From: CALCKU01 sp964654665
GTDB taxonomy: Bacteria; Pseudomonadota; Alphaproteobacteria; Caulobacterales; Maricaulaceae
Assembly: GCA_964654665.1 (NCBI GenBank)
Contig: CAZZKV010000014.1
Location: 1-64,000 of the forward strand
DNA: 64,000 nt
Direction of reading: 5' to 3'
A model generated the notes under the pieces. The model ran no database searches. It saw only the letters and a list, made by a program, of their open reading frames with translations, and was not told the origin of the DNA. Below are positions 27,321 through 36,667 of the stretch, piece after piece (positions within the stretch are counted from its first letter, which is position 1; the number at the start of each line of letters is the position of its first letter). The translations under genes were made by a program, and so were the position numbers.

Positions 27321-27497
27321 GGTCGTCTCCCGCTATATGGAATTATCTTACGGGATAAGAGAGGAGTGAGCCATATATTTTTTTAATGAATTACACATGT
27401 TCATGTCGATCATGGGTTAATGGTACGCCTGTAATCGGCTTTTGCCCGCGTCAAAATCACCATAGCCTGTTAAGACTTAGCCGCCTATAAGCGCTAT

Positions 27498-29057
27498 ATG
27501 TTTAAGGGCTTTGCCACATTTTTTCGTATGCTACGCACAGGCTGGGTGCTTATTCGCCATGATGCTTTTGTGCCGCGTGAATATGCGGCGCTGGTGCCTA
27601 TGCCAGTTCGCTTAATCGGCAGTGTCTCACGAATCTTTTCGTTCGGGAACCGCAAGGGTAATCCAGGGGAACGTTTCGCTAATGCCTTAGAAGCCCTTGG
27701 GCCGGCCTATATTAAATTTGGGCAAATACTCTCGACACGCGGGGATATGCTTGATCCGGTTTTTGCGGAGGGGCTTTCGCGGCTCAAAGATAAAGTGCCT
27801 CCCTTTCCAATGGAGAAGGCGGAAGAGATTTTAGCGGCTCAATGGGGTATGGCTTGGGATAAAAAACTGGCGACTTTATCGGGGCCAATTGCGGCGGCTT
27901 CTGTTGCACAAGTGCATAAAGGGACCACGAAAGACGGCGAGAGTGTTGCTGTGAAAATCTTGCGGCCCAATATTCACACGCTAATGAAAAAAGACATGGA
28001 TGTTATTTCGCTTGTTGCGAATCTGGCCCATCGGTTTGTTCCGAAAATTCGCCGGCTTCGCCCTAAGGATTTTATCCATGAAGCGCGCCGCGCGGTGATG
28101 CTGGAACTTGATTTACGATTAGAAGCCGCGGCTGCGAGCGAGTTATCCGATGTCGCTAGTGCGACCGGATTATTCCGCGTTCCAGAACTGCATTGGGACC
28201 TAGTCGATAAAAATGTCATGGTTATGGAATGGATTGACGGAATCGCCTTATCATCGCCAGGCGTGCTGACTAATCCTGATATTGACCGTAAGGCTTTGGC
28301 AACAAAGATCATCCAAAGCTTTCTGGCTTCCACCTTTCAATTCGGTGTTTTCCATGCCGATATGCATGAAGGTAATCTTATTCTGGATGAAAATGGACAG
28401 CTTGTTCTGCTGGATTTCGGAATATTGGGGCGGCTTGGACCTCAGGAAATCCGGTTTGAAATTGATACATTATTCGGATTTTTACAGCGTGATTATCTGA
28501 AAATTGCTCAGGTGCATTTTGATATTGGTTATGTGCCGCCCAATCATAGTATCGAAGAATTTGCCAGTGCGTTACGCGCGGTTGGAGAACCAATATTTGG
28601 CAAAAAAGCTGAAGATGTATCCATGAGCAAAGTCTTGTTGCAATTGCTCGAAATCACTGAAATTTTCGATATGGAATTACAGCCGCAATTGATTTTGTTA
28701 CAAAAAACGATGATGCAAGCTGAGGGTGTTGCTCGGCGCCTTGACCCGCATTTCGATATGTGGGAGGCCTCCCGCCCGGTTGTTGAGGCAGCGGTGCGCG
28801 AAGAACTAGGCCCGCAGCGTTACGTTAGCGATATCATTCATGATCTGGGCCGTGTTCAACGGGCGATGCAGCAACTGCCGGATGCGGTGGAGAATATTTC
28901 GGAATTATCCCGGGCTTGGGCTGATGGGGAAATCGATTTATCCATCCCGTCTAAACAAACGGAGCGGCATAAAATGATATTGTGGAAACCCATTGCCTAT
29001 ATAGGTACAGGCGCGGTATTGGCATTAGGCGGCATATGGGCCGCGGCGCAGTTATAG
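27498..29057 (+). CDS. ubiB: UbiB (ABC1/ADCK family ATPase of ubiquinone synthesis)
   Basis: UbiB is an atypical kinase-fold ATPase needed for ubiquinone biosynthesis. The 519-residue protein has the family's K-x-G-Q motif (Y-I-K-F-G-Q), the Ala-rich loop (P-I-A-A-A-S-V-A-Q-V) that replaces the glycine-rich loop, V-A-V-K-I-L with the lysine, F-H-A-D-M-H-E-G-N and L-L-D-F-G metal-binding motifs, and a C-terminal membrane helix. ubiE, often upstream of ubiB in alphaproteobacteria, is not adjacent here. coaBC follows with a small overlap or close spacing. Confidence 0.95.
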   Translation: MFKGFATFFRMLRTGWVLIRHDAFVPREYAALVPMPVRLIGSVSRIFSFGNRKGNPGERFANALEALGPAYIKFGQILSTRGDMLDPVFAEGLSRLKDKVPPFPMEKAEEILAAQWGMAWDKKLATLSGPIAAASVAQVHKGTTKDGESVAVKILRPNIHTLMKKDMDVISLVANLAHRFVPKIRRLRPKDFIHEARRAVMLELDLRLEAAAASELSDVASATGLFRVPELHWDLVDKNVMVMEWIDGIALSSPGVLTNPDIDRKALATKIIQSFLASTFQFGVFHADMHEGNLILDENGQLVLLDFGILGRLGPQEIRFEIDTLFGFLQRDYLKIAQVHFDIGYVPPNHSIEEFASALRAVGEPIFGKKAEDVSMSKVLLQLLEITEIFDMELQPQLILLQKTMMQAEGVARRLDPHFDMWEASRPVVEAAVREELGPQRYVSDIIHDLGRVQRAMQQLPDAVENISELSRAWADGEIDLSIPSKQTERHKMILWKPIAYIGTGAVLALGGIWAAAQL

Positions 29058-30292
29058 AGCCTGTTTTGGACAAACGTATTTTACTTATTATTGGCGGTGG
29101 TATTGCGGCTTATAAGTCACTTTTTCTCATTCGCCTTTTGGCTAAGCGGGGCATTGCTTCGCGGGTAATTATAACGCGCGGCGGGCGCGAATTTGTTACC
29201 CCTTTATCGGCAGGGGCTTTATCCGGGGATAAAGTCTATTCCGATTTATGGGATCTAACGGATGAAGCGGAAATGGGGCATATTGAACTGTCTCGTAGCG
29301 CTGATCTGGTTGTTGTTGCCCCGGCGACGGCGGATATAATAGCCAAAGCCGCCCACGGGATTGCTAATGATCTGGCGACAACGACTTTACTAGCAACGGA
29401 TAAGCGTGTGTTATATGCGCCGGCAATGAATGTGCGTATGTGGGAAGCACCGGCGACACAGCGTAATGTAAGCCAGCTTCAACAAAACGGGGCCATGTTT
29501 ATCGGGCCGGACAGCGGGGCCATGGCATGCGGCGAATTCGGAGATGGCCGTATGAGTGAGCCCGAAGATATAACCAGAGCGATTGAAGCCGCTTTGTCGG
29601 GGGTAACAACACTTGATGGATTGAACGGGCTAAAGCCGCTGGCTGGCCGCCGCGCCCTTGTCACAGCCGGTCCAACGCGCGAACCCATTGACCCTGTCCG
29701 ATATCTATCCAATCATAGTTCTGGTAAACAAGGCTATGCCATTGCAGGCAGTCTTGCCGCACTGGGTGCGGATGTCACCCTTGTCTCTGGTCCTGTGTCT
29801 ATTACTCCGCCTGCCAATGTAACCTGTGTTAATATTGAAACGGCCCGCGATATGTTGGCAGCGTGCCAAAAAGCGTTACCGGCTGATATATTTGTCTCTG
29901 TTGCAGCAGTTGCCGATTGGCGCCCTGCGGGAATTTCGGAATGTAAAATCAAGAAAGATGGCAAGACGGTACCGCCATTAAACCTTGAAGAAAATCCCGA
30001 TATTCTCAAGACTATCTCTCGGGCTAAGAACCGCCCTGCGCTTATTGTCGGCTTTGCGGCGGAAACGGATGATGTTTTAAAACATGCTAAAGCTAAATTA
30101 GCGAAAAAAGGCTGTGACTGGATTATTGCTAATGACGTATCGGGCCGGGGCGAGGGCGGCGCGGTTATGGGCGGTGATCATAATGCAATGATTTTTGTTA
30201 CGCAAAACGGATCGGAAATCTGGCCGCGGCTCACCAAGGCAGAAAGTGCGCAGCGGCTAGCCATCAAAATCGCGGAGCAATTTTCAAGATGA
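29036..30292 (+). CDS. coaBC: Bifunctional phosphopantothenoylcysteine decarboxylase / synthetase
   Basis: CoaBC carries out two steps of coenzyme A synthesis. The N-terminal flavin-dependent CoaC half has I-G-G-G-I-A-A-Y-K, P-A-M-N-V-R-M-W and the active-site cysteine in M-A-C-G-E; the CoaB half has T-A-G-P-T-R-E-P-I-D, N-H-S-S-G-K-Q-G and the A-A-V-A-D-W-R-P segment with the K-I-K-K lysines. The start is uncertain: ATG 29036 overlaps ubiB by 22 bases, while TTG 29066 starts immediately before the domain. The stop overlaps the start of the next gene (ATGA). Confidence 0.94.
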   Translation: MGRGAVIEPVLDKRILLIIGGGIAAYKSLFLIRLLAKRGIASRVIITRGGREFVTPLSAGALSGDKVYSDLWDLTDEAEMGHIELSRSADLVVVAPATADIIAKAAHGIANDLATTTLLATDKRVLYAPAMNVRMWEAPATQRNVSQLQQNGAMFIGPDSGAMACGEFGDGRMSEPEDITRAIEAALSGVTTLDGLNGLKPLAGRRALVTAGPTREPIDPVRYLSNHSSGKQGYAIAGSLAALGADVTLVSGPVSITPPANVTCVNIETARDMLAACQKALPADIFVSVAAVADWRPAGISECKIKKDGKTVPPLNLEENPDILKTISRAKNRPALIVGFAAETDDVLKHAKAKLAKKGCDWIIANDVSGRGEGGAVMGGDHNAMIFVTQNGSEIWPRLTKAESAQRLAIKIAEQFSR

Positions 30293-30729
30293 AAGCGTTC
30301 CTTATTATAGCTGGACTTATGGCAATGCCAGCGGCGGCTCTGGCGTCTGATTGTGAAATTCTTCTAACAGACATAACCGGAGATGATGAAAACTTAATCA
30401 GTTTCATGGATGCGGATGTTTTTCTGGAAAGTGTATATGATGATCAAGACGGTTATCGAAAAACGATAGCCGGACAAGCTGTTTCTGCCGTTATGTGTAT
30501 GAGGCCATCGCCGGTTCCAACCTTGCGGGATTTACCGATTGTAGATACGGGATTGCCGTTTTTTATCTCGGAAAATTTCGATGACCCTAATGCGTTCCTT
30601 ATTCGGATAATGTGGGATGGAAATAAATATCAGGCAAAATATAATGGTGATACGCTCACAGATAGTGACAAATCGGCCCTTGAAGATGTTTTGGAGATAT
30701 TTAATCTACAGCCGCGTGATGTTAAATAG
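30289..30729 (+). CDS. Small secreted protein of unknown function
   Basis: I do not recognise this 146-residue protein. It begins with a signal peptide (about residues 1-19, cleavage after A-L-A-S) and the mature part is acidic, with two cysteines (one near the N terminus in S-D-C-E, one in V-M-C-M) that could form a disulfide. It starts within the coaBC stop codon (ATGA) and lies between coaBC and dut, which are usually adjacent, so it seems a lineage-specific insertion into the cluster. A periplasmic location is likely. Confidence 0.7.
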   Translation: MKAFLIIAGLMAMPAAALASDCEILLTDITGDDENLISFMDADVFLESVYDDQDGYRKTIAGQAVSAVMCMRPSPVPTLRDLPIVDTGLPFFISENFDDPNAFLIRIMWDGNKYQAKYNGDTLTDSDKSALEDVLEIFNLQPRDVK

Positions 30730-30730
30730 G

Positions 30731-30749
30731 ATTGGCCAGAGCGGCCAAT
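30731..30749. repeat. Perfect inverted repeat upstream of dut
   Basis: ATTGGCC and GGCCAAT (30731-30737 and 30743-30749) form a 7-pair perfect palindrome with a 5-base loop in the 31-base gap before dut. No U-tract follows; it may be a small hairpin or an operator, or chance. Confidence 0.4.
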
Positions 30750-30760
30750 GAGGCCGATAT

Positions 30761-31216
30761 ATGACCGAAATTGTTGAATTGAAACCGCTGGATCATTTTG
30801 GCGATTTGTCACTACCTGCCTATGAAACCATATTGGCGGCAGGCGCTGATCTTCGTGCCGCAGTCCTCGATGATCACCCATTGATATTAACCCCCGGTCA
30901 GCGGGCTTTGGTTCCGACAGGTCTCGCTATGGCTTTACCGGCCGGATATGAAGCACAAATCCGCCCGCGCTCGGGTCTGGCCTATAAACACGGTGTCACC
31001 TGTCTGAATACGCCAGGCACTATTGATGCTGATTATCGGGGCGAAGTTAAAGTCCTTTTGATTAATCATGGAACTGAGCCTTTTACCATTCAGCGGGGCG
31101 AACGTATTGCGCAGATGGTTATTGCCCCGATCACACAGCCTCGCTTTCTGCGGGTGGATGTTTTATCAGAAACCCAGCGCGGTGCGGGCGGGTTTGGTAG
31201 TACAGGAGTAAAATAA
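30761..31216 (+). CDS. dut: Deoxyuridine triphosphatase (dUTPase)
   Basis: Dut hydrolyses dUTP to dUMP, keeping uracil out of DNA and feeding dTMP synthesis. All five trimeric dUTPase motifs are present: A-D-L-R-A-A, P-R-S-G-L-A, G-T-I-D-A-D-Y-R-G-E, R-G-E-R-I-A-Q and the C-terminal R-G-A-G-G-F-G-S-T-G. At 151 residues it is full length. Its stop overlaps the start of acs (TAATG). Linkage with coaBC is common in proteobacteria. Confidence 0.97.
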   Translation: MTEIVELKPLDHFGDLSLPAYETILAAGADLRAAVLDDHPLILTPGQRALVPTGLAMALPAGYEAQIRPRSGLAYKHGVTCLNTPGTIDADYRGEVKVLLINHGTEPFTIQRGERIAQMVIAPITQPRFLRVDVLSETQRGAGGFGSTGVK

Positions 31217-33165
31217 TGAGCGAGAATAATTTAACCTATCCTGTCCCTGCCGATTTTGCGGCTAAGGCTAATTTGACTCCGGAAAAATATCACGCCCTAT
31301 ATACGGCTTCGATTACCGACCCTGAGGGATTTTGGGGTGAACAAGGCCGCCGTCTGGATTGGATACAGGATTATACGGTTGTTAAAGATGTAAGCTGGGA
31401 TAAATCCGATTTGCATGTGCGCTGGTATAGTGATGGTGTTTTGAATGTGAGTGCGAATTGCCTTGACCGCCATTTAGAAATTCGCGGGGATAAGCCCGCA
31501 ATTATCTGGGAGGGGGATGATCCGTCAGAGAGTAAAACGCTGAGTTACCGCGAACTTCATGGTGCGGTTTGCCGCTTTGCCAATGTTATGAAAGCTCTGG
31601 GCGTTAAAAAGGGAGACCGGGTTACAATCTATATGCCGATGATAATCGAAGCGGCTTATGCCATGCTGGCATGTGCTCGTATCGGAGCGGTGCATAGTAT
31701 TGTCTTTGGCGGCTTTTCGCCTGATGCATTGGCTGGACGGATTACAGATTGCGACAGTACATTTGTTATTACTGCGGATGAAGGGTTGCGGGGTACAAAA
31801 AAAGTACCACTAAAGGCTAATTGTGATGCGGCTTGCGATATTGCAGGCATTGTCAAAACGGTTTTAACGGTACAGCGTACAGGCGCGGATGTGACCATGA
31901 CCGAGGGCCGAGATGTGTGGTTACATGAGGCGCTGGAGGGTGTGTCAGATGATTGCCCGCCCGAGCCGATGAATGCAGAAGACCCGCTGTTTATTCTCTA
32001 TACTAGCGGATCGACCGGAAAACCCAAAGGGGTGTTGCATACAACAGGGGGATATCTGGTCTGGGCTTCGATGACCCATGAATATGTGTTCGATTTGAAA
32101 GAGGATGATGTTTATTGGTGCTCGGCCGATGTGGGTTGGGTGACGGGGCATACCTATATTGTTTATGGCCCATTGGCTAACGGGGCGACAACGGTAATGT
32201 TCGAGGGCATTCCAACCTATCCCGACGCCTCGCGCTTCTGGCAAGTGTGCGATAAACATCAGGTTAGTCTTTTCTATACGGCACCAACCGCTATTCGTGC
32301 GCTTATGCGCGAAGGCGAAGGGCCAGTGGCGGCAACGTCGCGTAAAAGCCTGCGTCTTTTGGGGACAGTGGGCGAGCCCATTAATCCAGAGGCGTGGGAG
32401 TGGTATTTTCATGTCGTAGGGGGTGGCTGCTGCCCGATTGTTGATACATGGTGGCAGACGGAAACCGGCGGGGCGATGATTGTGCCGCTGCCGGGTGCCA
32501 GTGTGATGAAACCAGGGGCGGGGAGTCATCCGTTCTTTGGTATTGTACCCGCACTTGTCGATGCCGATGGGAATGAACTCGAGGGAGAAACGGAAGGGAA
32601 TTTGATAATCAAAGACAGTTGGCCAGGCCAGATGCGAACGGTTTACGGCGACCATCAACGATTTAAAGACACCTATTTCTCGACCTATCCGGGGACATAT
32701 TTTACTGGGGACGGCTGTAAGCGGGATGCCGACGGGTTTTACTGGATTACAGGTCGGGTTGATGATGTGATTAATGTCTCGGGGCACCGGATGGGTACTG
32801 CCGAGGTCGAAAGTGCGCTTGTCTCACATGCGGTTGTGGCCGAAGCGGCTGTTGTGGGCTATCCACATGATATCAAAGGACAGGGGATTTACGCCTATGT
32901 CACGGTGATTGCGGGGACGACGGTGACAGAGGCGCTGCGTAAAGATCTTATACGTCATGTACGAGCCGAAATCGGCCCGATTGCATCGCCTGATCTGATT
33001 CAATTCGCGCCCGGTTTACCGAAAACCCGTTCAGGTAAAATTATGCGCCGCATATTGCGCAAAATTGCCGAAGATAGTTTTGATACCCTTGGTGATATAT
33101 CAACACTTGCAGAGCCTGCTGTTGTTGATGATTTAATTGAAAATCGTCAAAACCGATCCGAATAA
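31216..33165 (+). CDS. acsA: Acetyl-CoA synthetase (acetate-CoA ligase)
   Basis: Acs activates acetate to acetyl-CoA through acetyl-AMP. The 649-residue protein has the AMP-binding P-loop Y-T-S-G-S-T-G-K-P-K-G, the S-A-D-V-G-W motif, W-W-Q-T-E-T-G, Y-F-T-G-D and the C-terminal P-K-T-R-S-G-K-I-M-R-R motif, whose second lysine is acetylated in other bacteria to turn the enzyme off. It shares its first base with the dut stop. The next gene is convergent; no clear terminator was seen in the 20-base gap. Confidence 0.96.
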   Translation: MSENNLTYPVPADFAAKANLTPEKYHALYTASITDPEGFWGEQGRRLDWIQDYTVVKDVSWDKSDLHVRWYSDGVLNVSANCLDRHLEIRGDKPAIIWEGDDPSESKTLSYRELHGAVCRFANVMKALGVKKGDRVTIYMPMIIEAAYAMLACARIGAVHSIVFGGFSPDALAGRITDCDSTFVITADEGLRGTKKVPLKANCDAACDIAGIVKTVLTVQRTGADVTMTEGRDVWLHEALEGVSDDCPPEPMNAEDPLFILYTSGSTGKPKGVLHTTGGYLVWASMTHEYVFDLKEDDVYWCSADVGWVTGHTYIVYGPLANGATTVMFEGIPTYPDASRFWQVCDKHQVSLFYTAPTAIRALMREGEGPVAATSRKSLRLLGTVGEPINPEAWEWYFHVVGGGCCPIVDTWWQTETGGAMIVPLPGASVMKPGAGSHPFFGIVPALVDADGNELEGETEGNLIIKDSWPGQMRTVYGDHQRFKDTYFSTYPGTYFTGDGCKRDADGFYWITGRVDDVINVSGHRMGTAEVESALVSHAVVAEAAVVGYPHDIKGQGIYAYVTVIAGTTVTEALRKDLIRHVRAEIGPIASPDLIQFAPGLPKTRSGKIMRRILRKIAEDSFDTLGDISTLAEPAVVDDLIENRQNRSE

Positions 33166-33185
33166 TGTACTAATTATTATAAAGC

Positions 33186-34133
33186 TTATGCGAAAATTCG
33201 GCTGATAGGTTGATGGTGGCGCGTAAACCCAAAGACTGTTCCGGCACCGGCTGCACAAAAACCTATAATTATATAAGCCACACCATGGTCCCCCACGTCT
33301 AAAACTGCTGATGGATCATTAAAGAGGATAGGTAAAAGTGCTAAAGCCGCGCAAAATGACGTGAAAATCATAATGCCAGTGAACAGCCCAAGACCATCGT
33401 TTATTCGCGCGCTTTGGGATTGTATACCAAGGCGCGCAAGGCTCCATTGGCCTATAGTGAGCATGAGACTGCCAAACAGGCTGAAAAGGATTAAGCTACC
33501 CGTACCGCAGGTCAGAATCACGTGTAATGAACCTGACAGTATGCCTGTTTTTACCCAGATTGTTGCTAGAATACTTATGGCCATGAAGAGATGAAAAGCA
33601 ATTGCACCAAACAGAAAGGCAAAGCGGTTTATCCAAAAATAAGGGTCTTTGGATAGTGGCGCTGCCGGAATGAGATTGTCAGGCATAAGGTCGGGATTGG
33701 CGAGTAATATAGTACGCCTGTAAATTCGCGCCGTTAAATATCCAACCCCCATGCTGGGCAGGCTTGATAGAAAACACCAACCAAAGAGCGCCGGTAAATG
33801 GGTAAAATCGACAGAGAAAGCAATCAGGGATATAAATGTAACGCCAAAAGCAAGGCTTAATAAATATATGATTTCCGTTTCTATAAATGTGCTGCGGTCT
33901 TGTACGGGTGTTATTTTGTTCCAGATATCGCCAATAGAGATGTAAAATAAGCCGGTTCCAACAATCACTGCAATAATAAGATAGGCTATACTGCGGCTAT
34001 CTTTAATCATTAACTGCGGTTCTAATGCTAAAAGTTTATGGGCAAGGCCAAGTTGTTGTCCGGCAATAATAGCCGCAATAAAGGTGATAGATCGTCCAAA
34101 ATATTGGATATAAGATAACGTTTTAATACTCAT
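33186..34133 (-). CDS. Polytopic membrane protein of unknown function
   Basis: A 315-residue protein with eight or so hydrophobic helices spread over the whole length and few conserved-looking polar motifs. I do not recognise the family. The ATG at 34133 is preceded by a GGGG-containing ribosome-binding site and is preferred over a GTG at 34145. It is convergent with acsA and lies 86 bases downstream of the prepilin peptidase gene on the same strand, though no functional tie is evident. Confidence 0.7.
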   Translation of the reverse strand: MSIKTLSYIQYFGRSITFIAAIIAGQQLGLAHKLLALEPQLMIKDSRSIAYLIIAVIVGTGLFYISIGDIWNKITPVQDRSTFIETEIIYLLSLAFGVTFISLIAFSVDFTHLPALFGWCFLSSLPSMGVGYLTARIYRRTILLANPDLMPDNLIPAAPLSKDPYFWINRFAFLFGAIAFHLFMAISILATIWVKTGILSGSLHVILTCGTGSLILFSLFGSLMLTIGQWSLARLGIQSQSARINDGLGLFTGIMIFTSFCAALALLPILFNDPSAVLDVGDHGVAYIIIGFCAAGAGTVFGFTRHHQPISRIFA

Positions 34134-34219
34134 GTAAGTCCCCACTTTCTCAATTATGGTGCAATAATATCAATTTATCGTTAAGAGAGAAAAATTTCTT
34201 GCTGGGGGCATAGGCATAA

Positions 34220-34693
34220 TTACATAATGAGGGGCATGAGGCGAGTGACATAGGTGAGGGCAATGCCGAATGCGAGGAAAGGGCCAAACGCTATGCGGCC
34301 GCTTTCTCGAAATTTTGAAAAGGCTAAAATGAGAGTCAAGCCAGACACACTGCCAATTAGAACAATCATAGGCAGAGACATCCAGCCGCACCACGCCCCG
34401 CCTACCGCGAGAAGTTTAGCATCGCCGCGCCCAAGACCATCATAGCCGCGAAGGAATTTAAACCCCTTTTCTATCGCTACAAATGAGCCATAGCCTGCTA
34501 TGGCTCCGATAAGGCCTGAGGGCAGGTCACGGAAAATAATGAAAGAGCCGATTAAACCGAGACCGATAAGCGGGAGAGTCAATATATCGGGTAAGCGATA
34601 GGTGCGGATATCTATCCATGATAAGGTTATAAGGCCGGCTAATAACACCGCTGATAACCCTAAAGTGATCAATATAGTAGTTGTCATAAACAT
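34220..34693 (-). CDS. A24-type prepilin peptidase (CpaA/TadV-like)
   Basis: This 157-residue integral membrane aspartic protease resembles the small prepilin peptidases that process Flp/Tad pilins. The two active-site regions are seen: W-I-D-I-R-T-Y-R-L-P-D near residues 26-36 and G-L-G-R-G-D-A-K-L-L near 86-95, each with the catalytic aspartate. The N-terminal methylase domain of PilD is absent, as in CpaA/TadV. No pilin, cpaB-F or type II secretion gene is in the window, so its substrate lies elsewhere. Confidence 0.88.
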   Translation of the reverse strand: MFMTTTILITLGLSAVLLAGLITLSWIDIRTYRLPDILTLPLIGLGLIGSFIIFRDLPSGLIGAIAGYGSFVAIEKGFKFLRGYDGLGRGDAKLLAVGGAWCGWMSLPMIVLIGSVSGLTLILAFSKFRESGRIAFGPFLAFGIALTYVTRLMPLIM

Positions 34694-34769
34694 GGCTTAA
34701 TTATTACAAAGCAGTACGTAAAGATGAACCTACTGTTAACAAGGCTTTCAGTATGGCATCAGTATTGTT

Positions 34770-36350
34770 ATGGTAATAGAAACTATGACTTATTTAAAAC
34801 AGCTTTGGTTTAACCCATTTCGATCGATAGTTTCCGGCGGGGCTATCTTGATAGCGTCGGCAACAGCGTTTTCTGTTTCGGCATCCTCACTTTCGTTGCC
34901 GGATATTTCTCCGGAACAAATTGCTGCCGATACGGAACGGCGTTATGAAACAGCGATGGGTACTGTCGAAATCATTGCCCCTAGTTTTGACCCCTTTGAA
35001 AATGATACATCATTAGCGGGGACTGTGAAATTGCGCAGCATATCTTCGAGTGTTGCGCTGGATGGGCGAACGGTCACAGGCGGTGCCTTGCTTGATTTGG
35101 ATTTAATTTATACTAATCATTCACCTGATCCTTATGATAATAAGGGGTTTGAACAGGGTATTTTTCTTTCGGGCGATGCTGCCTCGGTTATCCGTTATGA
35201 TAATCGCATCCTAGATTGTTCTGAAAATGTGCGCGAAGTAATTTATGATGACGGTTATTACCGCGGCGCGCCTTATGGTTATGTAGCGGGCGTTTACCGC
35301 TTGTTACCCCGTTACCGCGGCCATAGCGGATTTGGACATGTGTCTTATTACCGCCCGCGCGGATATTCGCATTATCGTCCCCGTCACCCGCGCAGAGGGG
35401 CCGGTCATTATCGTCCGCACCGCCCGAATGGCCATGGCGGGAATGGGCGTCCATATCGCCCCGATGGAGATCGCCGGAAAAAGAAAACCCGGGATTATGT
35501 TGTTGATACACGCTCCGATGATTGGGTGCGTGAACATCGCAATCGTGACCGTAACAGAGCCCAGCGTCCCCGTCGTCCACGCGGGAATGTGGTTGATACC
35601 GATAGGCGGGGTACCCCTAATGCCGGCCGGCCGGCCGGCGGACGTCCCAATGTTAATACCCGTCCGCGCGGTGGAGAGCGTCCGCAAACATCCAGACCGC
35701 GCCGTCCGCAAACGGCTGGCGCGCAGCCGCGGCCTCAATCGCGCCCCCATACGCGCCCTAATAAAGGTCCGGATCGTCCGAATGTGAATACAAATAAGCG
35801 CCCGGATAGACCTCCGCAAAGTCGCCCGTCTAAACCGCGCCGCTCATCCATTGACCGGGCTGTGGACCGTCACTTTAAGAAATCGCGTTCTGTACGGCGT
35901 AAAGCGGACCGCCAGTTGAACTTTTTTCCGGCTGTTTTTCCTATCGCCCGTATAGGGGGTTATAGTCATAAAGATGTCAGCGTGACCTATCGATGTGCGC
36001 GCGAAGAAAGTCTGACTTTACACATTCCTCAGGACCGGTTGGACGCTGCCCGCTTTGATGGGTTTACACTTTTGGTCTTAGATAAGACGGACCGCGAAAT
36101 TCCGGTCTATATTCCGCCAAATTATGTTGAGGGGTTTCGTCAGGCGGTTAGAGCAAGCGGAAATTCTATAAGCTATAACCCTCCCATTGACGGTTCAGGG
36201 CCAGTAGAACTCTATGAGGGGCAGCCCTCTTTGAGCGATAATGCCCAGCCGCGTATTTATGGGGATTTACCGGGCGGTGTTACAATAAAAGACACGGAAA
36301 ATAATCAAATTGCCAATCCGTCATTGGCAGGTGAATATCCGCAACCATAA
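34770..36350 (+). CDS. Secreted protein split by an Arg/Pro-rich low-complexity segment
   Basis: The 526-residue protein has a signal-like hydrophobic segment (about residues 17-40), an N-terminal soluble part (about 45-175), a long strongly basic tract rich in Arg, Pro, Gly, Asn and His (about 180-380), and a C-terminal soluble part (about 385-500). Both soluble parts look like beta-rich folded protein and each has a cysteine. I do not recognise the family. The start at 34770 is GTG-free ATG with a second ATG at 34785; either would serve. Location is probably periplasm or surface, where the basic tract could bind polyanions or peptidoglycan. Confidence 0.7.
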   Translation: MVIETMTYLKQLWFNPFRSIVSGGAILIASATAFSVSASSLSLPDISPEQIAADTERRYETAMGTVEIIAPSFDPFENDTSLAGTVKLRSISSSVALDGRTVTGGALLDLDLIYTNHSPDPYDNKGFEQGIFLSGDAASVIRYDNRILDCSENVREVIYDDGYYRGAPYGYVAGVYRLLPRYRGHSGFGHVSYYRPRGYSHYRPRHPRRGAGHYRPHRPNGHGGNGRPYRPDGDRRKKKTRDYVVDTRSDDWVREHRNRDRNRAQRPRRPRGNVVDTDRRGTPNAGRPAGGRPNVNTRPRGGERPQTSRPRRPQTAGAQPRPQSRPHTRPNKGPDRPNVNTNKRPDRPPQSRPSKPRRSSIDRAVDRHFKKSRSVRRKADRQLNFFPAVFPIARIGGYSHKDVSVTYRCAREESLTLHIPQDRLDAARFDGFTLLVLDKTDREIPVYIPPNYVEGFRQAVRASGNSISYNPPIDGSGPVELYEGQPSLSDNAQPRIYGDLPGGVTIKDTENNQIANPSLAGEYPQP

Positions 36351-36575
36351 AGTGCTTTTGCTTCACAATGGAACAGTCTGTCCTATTTTAAATCATTTTT
36401 TCGACCGGAATTTCATTTTAAACCGTGTTTCCCTTGTATTTAAAGGCATTTTAATGGCATAAAAGCTGCAGAGTGTATTTTGAATGGCTGAGTGTTTATT
36501 TCGTCATTTCCCACAGGATGAAGGGGTGTTCCCAAAGATTTCTTCATCTGATGTATGTGTTAGTTAGTTAACTTC
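36351..36575. other. Gene-free stretch before a strong terminator
   Basis: About 225 bases between the stop of the Arg/Pro-rich protein and the terminator at 36576 hold no convincing reading frame. It is AT-rich. It may be a long 3' untranslated region or include a small RNA ending at that terminator; nothing else is seen. Confidence 0.4.
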
Positions 36576-36609
36576 AACCCTGTGATAATTATTAATCACA
36601 GGGTTTTTT
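36576..36609 (+). terminator. Strong Rho-independent terminator
   Basis: An 11-pair stem AACCCTGTGAT/ATCACAGGGTT (36576-36586 with 36595-36605) around an AATTATTA loop runs into TTTTTT. It isolates the acyl-CoA synthetase operon from the gene upstream. It lies 226 bases past that gene's stop, unusually far. Confidence 0.92.
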
Positions 36610-36667
36610 CTTTGACCTTCTGTAGGCTCTGATTAATGTGAGTGTCATAATAACAGGGTGACAGGTT

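Noticed and set aside
31945..32787. 280-codon open frame on the minus strand inside acsA
   Set aside because: It is the antisense shadow of a certain gene, with no signal, motif or ribosome-binding site of its own.
35304..35819. Overlapping frames (both strands) in the Arg/Pro-rich tract
   Set aside because: The low-complexity CG-rich codons keep all frames open; only the 34770-36350 frame has a signal peptide and continuous flanks.
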